DNA from: an uncultured Oscillospiraceae bacterium
GTDB taxonomy: Bacteria; Bacillota; Clostridia; Oscillospirales; Oscillospiraceae
DNA length: 5,300 bases
Reading direction: 5' to 3'
Assembly (NCBI GenBank): GCA_900751035.1
Contig: CAADSF010000279.1
Location: forward strand, 1-5,300
The position numbers were made by a program, and so were the translations under genes. Below the pieces are notes generated by a model. The model worked only from the letters and a program-made list of their open reading frames with translations, was not told where the DNA came from and did not search any database. How positions within the stretch are numbered: position 1 is the first letter of the stretch; each line of letters opens with the position of its first letter. Positions 1 to 5,300 of the stretch are shown in pieces.

Positions 1-336
1 GCCGTTGACCAGTCCGATGATCACGCCGCTGACAATGATAATCGCAAACGCCGCCCAAACCGGGACGCCCCTGTTGACGATCATGATAGCCGAGATGATC
101 GAGGAAAAACCGATGATTGCGCCCTGAGACAAATCGATGCCCTTTGTGATGATGACCAGTGTCTGGCCGATAACGAGGATGCCGACAACGGAAACCTGCT
201 GCAGAATGTAGTACAGGTTCCGAACGGACACGAAGCCTGGGGCCTTGATTGCAAAAATAATGCACAGAAGCAGCAGGACTGCAACGATGCCGATGCCGTT
301 GAGCACCGCACTCATTTTTTTCTTGATGTTGTTCAT
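1..336 (-). CDS. Sugar ABC transporter permease, RbsC/BPD_transp_2 family (partial, N-terminal 112 residues)
   Basis: This is the inner-membrane channel subunit of a ribose/galactose-type (CUT2) ABC importer. The gene starts at the ATG at 336 and stays open to the left edge, so only 112 of the usual roughly 320 residues are present. The visible protein has a short basic N-terminus (NNIKKK), then hydrophobic segments at about residues 12-31, 44-63, 72-87 and 93-111. The family hallmark G-I-D-L-S lies at residues 66-70, in the context ITKGIDLSQGAIIG, which in RbsC-like proteins follows the second or third membrane segment. The start is supported by a purine-rich AAGGAAGGGA site a few bases upstream that overlaps the stop of the ATPase gene. 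The gap to that gene is 14 nt, so the two are probably translated from one mRNA. The substrate cannot be read from this part. The family call is firm; the sugar is unknown. Confidence 0.9.
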   Translation of the reverse strand, partial: MNNIKKKMSAVLNGIGIVAVLLLLCIIFAIKAPGFVSVRNLYYILQQVSVVGILVIGQTLVIITKGIDLSQGAIIGFSSIISAIMIVNRGVPVWAAFAIIIVSGVIIGLVNG

Positions 337-350
337 AGCTGATCCCTTCC

Positions 351-1838
351 TTAGCCTTGTTGCTGCGCGAGCATCAGAGTTTCCTCCGTGACGCCGCGGT
401 CATAGGTCTGCACGATCTTTCCTCTGGACATGACGGCGATGCGGTCGCAGATGCCGAGCAGCTCCGGATTGTAGGAGGAAATCACAAGAATCGCACAGCC
501 CTCGGCCGCGAGCTCCCGGATGATCGAGTAGACCTTCGCCTTTGCGGAAACGTCGATGCCCTTAGTCGGCTCATCGAAGATCAGGATTCTTGACCCGCTG
601 GCGACCATTTTGCCGATGGAGACCTTTTGCTGGTTGCCGCCGGAAAGCGTAGAGACCTTCTGGTTCTGTCCGCTGCATTTGATGGCCAGCTTTTCAATCA
701 TATCCTCGCCATTTTGCGCGACGGCCCGGTTGTTCACGAAGATACCCCGCCGGACCACGTCGCTTCGCTTCATGACAATGCGGGACAGGGCAAGATTGAA
801 GCCGACGTCCATCGTCAGATTTAACCCGCCGATGCGGCGGTCCTCGTTGATATAGGCAATGCCTTTGCACATGGCGTCATACTCGTCGCGGAACCGGCAG
901 CTCTGTCCGTCCACCTGAATCTGACCGCGATGCGGCTTTCGCTCACCGATGAGCAGATGCGCAAGCTCTGTTCGTCCGGCGCCGATCAGGCCGGAAAGAC
1001 CGAGAACCTCGCCATAGCGCAGCTCCAGACTGCACCCATGCACCGCCGTGTCCTCCAACTCGGACACGGCCAGTGCAACGGTATCTGTGACTGTGGAACG
1101 ATATTCCGGGAAAAAGCTGTCGATGCTCTGGGAAACCATGTAATTCACGATAGACCGCTCTGTCATACCGGCCATTTCGCCGTGATAAGCCACGCGGCCA
1201 TCCTTCATAATGACGCAGCTTTTGCTAAGCTGCAGCGCATCCTCCAGATAGTGCGTGATGAACAGAATCGTCAGACCGTCCTCCCGCATTTTGCTCATGA
1301 TCTCAAAGAGCTTCTCCTTTTCCCGGTTGGTCAGGGAGGTGGTGGGCTCGTCAAAGACCACGATCTTCGGCTCCTCGGCCATGCATTTTGCAATCTCGCA
1401 GATTTGCTGCTGCGATACGCTCAGCTCGCCGAGCCTCTGATCGACGTTAATGTCTGCGGCGCCGAGGCGGTCAAGCATCTGCCGTGCGATTTCACGCTGC
1501 TTTTTGAAATCCAGAAACCCGTGCCGCACGGGGTCGCGGCCGATCACGATGTTTTCAGAAACTGTCAGATGCGGCATACCGCTCAGCTCTTGATAGACGA
1601 TCCCGATGCCGAGCGCTTCGGCGGCGGTTGGGTCAGTGATGTCCACGCTTCTGCCGTCAATAAGGATCTCGCCGGAGTCCTTCTGATAAGCGCCGGACAG
1701 GATCTTCATCAGCGTACTTTTACCGGCACCGTTCTGACCGAGCAGGGCCGTGATCTGACCGGATTCTGCGGTAAAGCTCACATGATCCAGCGCGGTCGTG
1801 CCCCCAAAATGCTTGCATATGTCCTTGAACTCTACCAT
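351..1838 (-). CDS. Sugar ABC transporter ATP-binding protein, tandem-domain RbsA/MglA type
   Basis: This 495-residue cytoplasmic ATPase would power the adjacent permease in a CUT2-type sugar importer. It contains two fused nucleotide-binding domains and matches the usual ~500-residue family length. Domain 1 has Walker A GQNGAGKST (34-42), Q-loop Q83, signature LSVSQQQ (139-145), Walker B ending VVFDEP (160-165) and switch His196. Domain 2 has a degenerate Walker A, GLIGAGRT (283-290), lacking the lysine. It also has an EDRR motif (332-335), a canonical LSGGNQQ signature (398-404) and Walker B LIFDEP (419-424). The lysine-less second P-loop is normal for RbsA/MglA proteins. The usual ISSELPEL switch segment reads ISSYNPEL (453-460), a small departure. 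The start is set by AAGGAG at 1845-1850, six bases from the ATG. The gene sits 28 nt after the kinase stop and 14 nt before the permease. No gene symbol is given because the substrate is unknown. Confidence 0.95.
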   Translation of the reverse strand: MVEFKDICKHFGGTTALDHVSFTAESGQITALLGQNGAGKSTLMKILSGAYQKDSGEILIDGRSVDITDPTAAEALGIGIVYQELSGMPHLTVSENIVIGRDPVRHGFLDFKKQREIARQMLDRLGAADINVDQRLGELSVSQQQICEIAKCMAEEPKIVVFDEPTTSLTNREKEKLFEIMSKMREDGLTILFITHYLEDALQLSKSCVIMKDGRVAYHGEMAGMTERSIVNYMVSQSIDSFFPEYRSTVTDTVALAVSELEDTAVHGCSLELRYGEVLGLSGLIGAGRTELAHLLIGERKPHRGQIQVDGQSCRFRDEYDAMCKGIAYINEDRRIGGLNLTMDVGFNLALSRIVMKRSDVVRRGIFVNNRAVAQNGEDMIEKLAIKCSGQNQKVSTLSGGNQQKVSIGKMVASGSRILIFDEPTKGIDVSAKAKVYSIIRELAAEGCAILVISSYNPELLGICDRIAVMSRGKIVQTYDRGVTEETLMLAQQQG

Positions 1839-1866
1839 ATGCTACTCCTTCCCGGAAACGCGTGCA

Positions 1867-3087
1867 TCAGCAGTCGGTTCCCTTTGCGTATTTCGGCGCG
1901 ATGCAGATGTGGCCCAAAACGCCGTATTTCCGTGCACGGCAGGCCCCAGGGATGTTGTTCGCGCAGGTATTGACTGCCGCATAGCCGAGCGTTGCGAACT
2001 TGACAGCTTCCTTGAACTGAGGCGGGATGCCGATCTCAAACGAGGTACACACGCGCATATGCTCCGGCAGACGGGCCTGAATGTTTGCAAGGAGCGTCTT
2101 GTTGTAAGCGCCGCCGCCGCTTGCGTACAGAACCTTCGTGTCGGACAGGTCGGCGAAGTCCTTGATGCACTTGGTAATGCACTCGGCAGAGAAGACGTTG
2201 TAGGTCGCCATGACGTCCTCGTCGGACAGGTGGCTGTATTTCTGCCGCATCTTTTCGGAGTAGGCAACATCGAAATCATCGCGCCATGCCGAGCGCGGAT
2301 AGGGACGGCTGAGGAACGGAGCCTGCATCAGCTCGGCAAGCATCGTTTCGTCACAGTTACCTCTGGCGGCAATCGCACCGTCCTTGTCGTACGGAACGCC
2401 AAAGTACTTTTTCGCAATATAGTCGATCATGATGTTGCCGGGGCCGCAGTCGAACGCGAGCATTTTGCTGCGGTCCTTGTAGACCTTGTGTACGTTGGAG
2501 ATACCGCCGATGTTGAGCGTCATGGTCGGCTCGCCGTTGCGGAACAGGCAGTAGTCCACATACTGCATCAGAGGCGCACCCTGACCGCCGAGCGCATGAT
2601 CTGCCGGGCGGAACTGGGAAACAGTGGTGATGTCCGTGTAATCCGCTACAACGCAGCCGTCGCCGAAGCAGAAGCCGTAGGCGTAGATGTCGTCAAGGAA
2701 GAGGTTGACAAAGTCCTTTTCATACTGCTCATCCGTTACAGCGTCTGCCTTTTCGCGGTTCGTCTGGTGCAGATAGACCTGCTGACCGTCGACGCCGATG
2801 CAGGTGATCTCATCCGCTGTGTGACCGGTCTTTTTCAGAAGCTCCTTAACGCAGACACCGAAAAACGCGCCGATCGCATAGTTCAGCTTCGAGAGCTGGA
2901 ATAAATCGAGCTTGTTGTCAAACGCGTCCCAGATCATCTTATGCAGACGCTCCGGCCAATCCAGAGAAATGCCGTCGATAAATCTGGGAGGGCTGGGCTG
3001 GTTGTCCTCCATCATGGAGATCTCTGCAAGAGCGCAATCCACGCCGTCGCAGGAGCTGCCGCTGTTCAATCCAATAATAAGAGCCAT
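1867..3087 (-). CDS. anmK: Anhydro-N-acetylmuramic acid kinase family protein (AnmK-like 1,6-anhydro-sugar kinase)
   Basis: Family members hydrolyse the 1,6-anhydro ring and phosphorylate the sugar with ATP; AnmK turns anhydro-MurNAc into MurNAc-6-phosphate in peptidoglycan recycling. The 406-residue product (E. coli AnmK is about 370) shows the family blocks in order. These are an N-terminal phosphate-binding motif GLNSGSSCDGVD (6-17), GVDGQQ (98-103), ITTVSQFRPAD followed by GGQGAP (153-172), LNIGGISNV (191-199), FDCGPGN (212-218), YDKDGAIAARG (233-243), ASGGGAYN (322-329) and a C-terminal block EAVKFATLGYAAV...GACRARKYGVLG. Asp163 and Asp213 are candidate catalytic acids by position. The first motif is usually SGTSxDGxD, so this is a divergent member, and another anhydro sugar such as levoglucosan is possible. 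The frame is open to 3153, but the ATG at 3087 is chosen because homology begins there and AAAGGCGG lies 8 nt upstream. The gene leads a probable operon with the sugar ABC transporter. Confidence 0.88.
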   Translation of the reverse strand: MALIIGLNSGSSCDGVDCALAEISMMEDNQPSPPRFIDGISLDWPERLHKMIWDAFDNKLDLFQLSKLNYAIGAFFGVCVKELLKKTGHTADEITCIGVDGQQVYLHQTNREKADAVTDEQYEKDFVNLFLDDIYAYGFCFGDGCVVADYTDITTVSQFRPADHALGGQGAPLMQYVDYCLFRNGEPTMTLNIGGISNVHKVYKDRSKMLAFDCGPGNIMIDYIAKKYFGVPYDKDGAIAARGNCDETMLAELMQAPFLSRPYPRSAWRDDFDVAYSEKMRQKYSHLSDEDVMATYNVFSAECITKCIKDFADLSDTKVLYASGGGAYNKTLLANIQARLPEHMRVCTSFEIGIPPQFKEAVKFATLGYAAVNTCANNIPGACRARKYGVLGHICIAPKYAKGTDC

Positions 3088-3095
3088 AATTTTTT

Positions 3096-3103
3096 CCGCC
3101 TTT
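3096..3103 (-). promoter_or_regulatory. Ribosome binding site fixing the kinase start
   Basis: On the minus strand AAAGGCGG lies 8 nt before the ATG at 3087. It is one base from AGGAGG. It favours this start over the upstream in-frame start at 3153, whose extra 22 residues would be encoded by the leader hairpin and have no family resemblance. Confidence 0.7.
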
Positions 3104-3122
3104 CTTTTTGTTACAAAATAAA

Positions 3123-3164
3123 AAAGCCGACACAATGTACGGAACTCGTACACGTATCGGCTTT
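3123..3164 (-). terminator. Hairpin plus U-tract in the kinase leader: intrinsic terminator or attenuator
   Basis: The outer arms AAAGCCGA (3123-3130) and TCGGCTTT (3157-3164) pair perfectly. Inside them TGTACG (3136-3141) pairs with CGTACA (3147-3152) around a 5-base loop, and two more pairs (3132-3133 with 3154-3155) bridge the arms apart from a mismatch and a small bulge. Read on the minus strand, the stem runs straight into TTTTTTATTTTG; on the plus strand no T-run follows, so the signal is directional toward the kinase. It lies about 35 nt before the kinase ATG and downstream of the candidate promoter, which makes an attenuator more likely than a simple terminator for the regulator gene. 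The attenuator role is inference; the structure is seen directly. Confidence 0.72.
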
Positions 3165-3191
3165 CATAACCAACAAATATGGAACTTGAAT

Positions 3192-3212
3192 CAACATCTA
3201 TCGTAAATGTTG
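3192..3212. promoter_or_regulatory. Near-perfect palindromic operator candidate
   Basis: The half-sites CAACAT (3192-3197) and ATGTTG (3207-3212) are exact reverse complements. They are separated by 9 bases that are themselves mostly symmetric: T3199-A3205 and A3200-T3204 also pair. The whole is 21 bp with 8 paired positions each side of the centre and few mismatches. It sits just after the candidate -10 element, where the transcript of the kinase operon would start, a classic repressor position. No T-run follows on either strand, so it is better read as a DNA binding site than a terminator. The protein that binds it is unknown; the winged-helix regulator fragment encoded upstream is one possibility. 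Confidence 0.5.
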
Positions 3213-3217
3213 TTTTT

Positions 3218-3246
3218 ATTTTAACTGCGGGCTTTGCATTTGTCTA
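3218..3246 (-). promoter_or_regulatory. Candidate sigma70/sigmaA promoter for the kinase-transporter operon
   Basis: On the minus strand a -35-like TAGACA (3241-3246) is followed after exactly 17 bases by a -10-like TAAAAT (3218-3223). Each hexamer differs from consensus (TTGACA, TATAAT) at one position. An A/T-rich stretch (about 3247-3270) lies just upstream, as in promoters with an UP element. The predicted start point is near 3211, giving a leader of roughly 125 nt that contains the palindrome and the U-tract hairpin. It is the best promoter I can see between the regulator stop and the kinase. Confidence 0.55.
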
Positions 3247-3378
3247 TTCGCATTTTGTTGAAAAAAGAATTCACATTTTTGTGCAAACAGTTCAAGACCG
3301 GGTCGTTTTTCTGCGCTGTAAGGATTATGGGTATCCCTGCTTCTCCCTGGACGCACTGGCTGTTTACAGTCTGCTTGA

Positions 3379-4179
3379 TTAAATATAGTCCGGCAGGGTG
3401 ATTTTCATGGAACGGGCCGGACGGCCCTTGCCGGTTGTGACCTTACCGACGATGCTGACGCAGCCGTTATCCTCCAGAAGCGCGATGATCCGGTTGACGC
3501 TCCGCTCCGTAATGCCCATGCGCTCGGCAAGCGCAGCGGCGGTAATGGGCGCATTGTCCAGCGAAATAGCCTGCTTGAGAATGCCGAGCGTCTTGGCGCT
3601 GATGCCAGTCTGATGCGTAAAGTGCGCCAGATCAAAGGTAGGGTTGGACGCAACCTGCAGTGCCTCAAGGTTCAGACTGTCGTCCTCAATCAGATAGACG
3701 TTCTGGCTCCGGCTTGTCACCGAGCGGTTCAGCGCCAGAAGTGAACGCGACTTTGCTTCCAGCATGGTGCTGCCCATGCCGATGCCAATCCAGACGCTGT
3801 AATCCGGGTGGCGGCGATGGAACTGCACGAGCTTGCTGTGCGTGTCATTTTTCAGAAAAATATTGGTCAGGACACTCCGCGTGGTGACAATGAAATAGCT
3901 GTTATTGCTGCTGAACACCGCCGCCTCCATCTGCTGTGCCAGTGTGTAGATCTGGTCGCAGAATGCGTTCTGGTGCTGGATACGCTCCCATTCCTGAAAA
4001 TTCAGATTCGTCTCGTCGTTCAGGCTGCCGTCCAGCCGGATAGAAATCACGGCAAGCTTGCCCGCGTTTTCCTGTGCAGAGGTGCAGCGGAGCTGCAGGC
4101 GATAGATTTGCTCGCGGATGATGCCCTCGGCAGGATAAATATCAGCCCGGTGATGTGTTCCGTAATCCGGATTACGCAA
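3379..4179 (-). pseudogene. Transcriptional regulator fragment: degenerate GGDEF-like domain plus C-terminal winged HTH, N-terminal half missing
   Basis: The frame encodes 266 residues from a TTG at 4179, but the first ~15 residues are antisense to the gamma-glutamyltransferase fragment, so real regulator sequence probably begins near residue 15 (about 4135). Residues ~18-30 (GIIREQIYRLQLR) look like the linker helix before a GGDEF-like ferredoxin-fold domain. That domain covers ~41-166: strand KLAVISIRLDG, SYFIVTT, then IGIGMGSTMLEAKSRSLLAL and VYLIEDD. It lacks a catalytic GGDEF motif, so it is likely a ligand sensor rather than a cyclase. Residues ~195-262 form a winged helix-turn-helix (PITAAALAERMGITERSVNRIIALLEDNG, then a GKGRPAR wing). 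From memory, family members carry a further N-terminal sensory half of well over 100 residues, absent here. It reads toward the kinase operon and may have been its local regulator. No promoter or own start is evident, so expression is doubtful. Confidence 0.65.
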
Positions 4180-4946
4180 AAACGCTGGAACAGCTTGCAG
4201 ATACCGACTGCGAGAGCTATTACCGCGGCGAGATCATGAAAAAGATTGTTGCGTTTTCGAACCGGACTGGCGGCTATTTCGCGGAATCGAACTTTGAAAG
4301 CTATCGGGCGCGGTGGGTCGAGCCGATTCATGTCAATTACAAGGAATATGACGTGTGTGAGATGCCGCCGAACGGGCATGGCATCACGGCGCTGATGGCG
4401 CTGAATATCCTGAAAGGGCTCCAGCTGGATGACAGCCGGGATTGCGTGGACACCTATCACAAGAGCATTGAGGCAATCAAGCTTGCGTTTGCAGACGCAA
4501 TGAAATTTGTTGCCGACCCGCGCTATATGCGCACCAGCGTGGCGGCTATGCTTTCTGAGCGCTACGCGGATCAGCGCCGGAGCCTGATTACAGATACAGC
4601 GATGGAGCCGCAGGCAGGCGACCCCTCATGCGGCGGAACGGTCTATTTCTGCTGCGCCGATGAAATGGGCAATATGGTTTCGTTTATCCAATCCAATTAC
4701 AACCGCTTTGGCTCCGGCATTGTCGTGCCGGGAACCGGCATCACGCTGCAGAACCGCGGCGCGAATTTCTCGCTTGATCCACAGAGCGACAACTATTTGC
4801 AGGGCGGGAAAAAGGCATATCATACAATCATTCCGGGCTTTTTGTGCAAGAACGGAAAGACAATCGGGCCGTTTGGCGTGATGGGCGGCTTTATGCAGCC
4901 GCAGGGACACGTACAGGTGATTGTCAATACGATTGACTACCCGAAC
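4143..4946 (+). pseudogene. Gamma-glutamyltransferase-like protein (YwrD type), central fragment truncated at both ends
   Basis: Gamma-glutamyltransferases are N-terminal-nucleophile enzymes that self-cleave and transfer or hydrolyse gamma-glutamyl groups of glutathione and related peptides. Homology begins at about QPGDVFRNPDYAKTL (from 4143) and an in-frame TGA at 4119 blocks any longer product, so the first ~180 residues of a ~530-residue enzyme are gone. Counting from the GTG at 4155, visible blocks are YYRGEI (22-27), MPPNGHGITALMALNIL (70-86) and PRYM (122-125). The probable cleavage/nucleophile Thr162 sits in CGGTVYF, followed by SFIQSNYNRFGSG (176-188), LQNRGANFSLDP (198-209), YHTIIPGF (222-229) and GVMGGFMQPQGHVQV (241-255). 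Resemblance ends at NTIDYPN (residue 264, about 4946); the expected PQAALDAPRW block is missing and the frame continues as unrelated residues to a stop at 5042. With neither end intact it should not make an active enzyme. The family call is firm; calling it a pseudogene assumes the junctions are real. Confidence 0.85.
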
Positions 4947-4947
4947 G

Positions 4948-5292
4948 GACGCGCTGACGCACGATGCGCTTCTGGCACAGAGCTCGCCGGTAAAACGCTG
5001 GAGCGGGCGCAGCCATATGACAGCGTTTTTAAGCGAGGATGACGGCAGAACGTGGCCGTACAAGCTCCTGTTGGATGAACGTGAGGATGTTTCTTATCCC
5101 GACATTGCACAGGATGGAAATGGGAACATTTATGTTGTATATGACCGAAAGCGTGTGACGCAGCGAGAAATTCTGATGGCGCGGTTTCGTGAGGAAGATG
5201 TAAAAAGAGGCGGCCTGTCCAGCACGGACGCGAAGCTCCGTATCCTGGTAAACAAAGCGGCGGGTCAGCCGGATGTTGCAGACAGAGACTAG
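4948..5292 (+). pseudogene. C-terminal fragment of a sialidase-like BNR/Asp-box glycosidase
   Basis: The frame encodes about 114 residues resembling the last part of bacterial exo-alpha-sialidase family proteins. GRSHMTAF leads into a textbook Asp box SEDDGRTW (S-x-D-x-G-x-T-W, at 5032-5055). Then come LLLDEREDVSYPDIAQDGNGNIYVVYDRKR, where the DER, SYPD and YDR motifs are typical of the family, and REILMARFREEDV, which is close to the usual C-terminal end. The TAG at 5292 is therefore probably the natural stop. Everything upstream, including several propeller blades, is missing; instead the frame runs into the gamma-glutamyltransferase fragment, in a different reading frame. An internal ATG at 5017 exists but no good ribosome binding site is evident. 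A lone propeller blade would not be catalytic. Full-length relatives release sialic acid or act on related glycans. Confidence 0.75.
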
Positions 5293-5300
5293 GAAAGTCA

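Noticed and set aside
81..311. Minus-strand 76-residue frame rich in Ser, Cys and Arg
   Set aside because: It is in a different frame of the same strand as the permease, whose frame shows membrane segments and the GIDLS motif.
930..2904. Two long plus-strand open frames (930-1973 and 1798-2904, 347 and 368 residues) opposite the ATPase and kinase genes
   Set aside because: They lie antisense to two genes with clear full-length family motifs. Their translations show no recognisable domain and have the Arg/His/Val-rich composition expected from antisense of GC-rich codons.
3088..3153. 22-residue N-terminal extension of the kinase to an upstream start at 3153
   Set aside because: It would be encoded by the U-tract hairpin, has no family resemblance, and the ATG at 3087 has its own ribosome binding site and begins the conserved ALIIGLNSG strand.
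3272..3283. Small inverted repeat CACA-TTTT-TGTG upstream of the promoter
   Set aside because: Four base pairs in an A/T-rich stretch are expected by chance, and the repeat does not extend.
3179..3382. Plus-strand 67-residue frame in the intergenic region, with a hydrophobic N-terminal segment
   Set aside because: It covers the promoter and operator of the opposite strand, lacks a convincing ribosome binding site and matches nothing I recognise. The hydrophobicity follows from T-rich sequence.
4120..4200. Fold-back (self-inverted duplication) as the origin of the head-to-head junction
   Set aside because: Sequence to the left of the 16-bp palindrome is not the reverse complement of sequence to the right beyond the palindrome, so this is not a simple snap-back.
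4047..4460. Minus-strand 137-residue frame across the head-to-head junction
   Set aside because: It is antisense to the transferase on one side and out of frame with the regulator on the other, with no recognisable domain.
4626..5063. Minus-strand 145-residue frame opposite the transferase and sialidase fragments
   Set aside because: It is antisense to clear homology on the plus strand, with no motif of its own.

Overview
The window looks like accessory chromosome from a moderately GC-rich, low-GC-clade relative (Firmicutes/Clostridia, probably a gut Oscillospiraceae-type bacterium). This is inferred from strong AGGAGG-like ribosome binding sites, an RbsA/RbsC-type sugar ABC transporter, a clostridial-looking anhydro-sugar kinase, a GGDEF-like/winged-helix regulator fragment and a YwrD-like gamma-glutamyltransferase fragment. 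No rRNA, tRNA, CRISPR array or recognisable transposase is visible.

Left part (1-3246, minus strand): a compact operon reading right to left. It has a candidate sigma70-type promoter (3218-3246), a near-perfect palindromic operator candidate at the predicted start point (3192-3212), a leader hairpin followed by a U-tract (3123-3164), then an AnmK-family 1,6-anhydro-sugar kinase (1867-3087), a two-domain sugar ABC ATPase (351-1838) and the N-terminal third of a sugar ABC permease that runs off the left edge (1-336). Spacings of 28 and 14 nt suggest one transcript. The simplest reading is uptake plus phosphorylation of a sugar, possibly an anhydro sugar such as anhydro-N-acetylmuramic acid.

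Right part (3379-5292): three gene pieces, each missing something. A minus-strand regulator keeps its GGDEF-like domain and winged helix-turn-helix but has lost its N-terminal half. It meets, head to head at about 4130-4155, a plus-strand gamma-glutamyltransferase-like gene that has lost its N-terminal third. That fragment loses homology at about 4946 and is joined out of frame to the last ~110 residues of a sialidase-like (BNR/Asp-box) protein, which ends at a normal stop at 5292. The two abrupt junctions are the most unusual thing here. They could be real rearrangement and gene decay, or chimeric assembly/amplification.

I do not see a convincing new multi-gene system. The items most worth following up are the two junctions, the kinase-transporter pairing, and the operator plus attenuator-like leader in front of the kinase.
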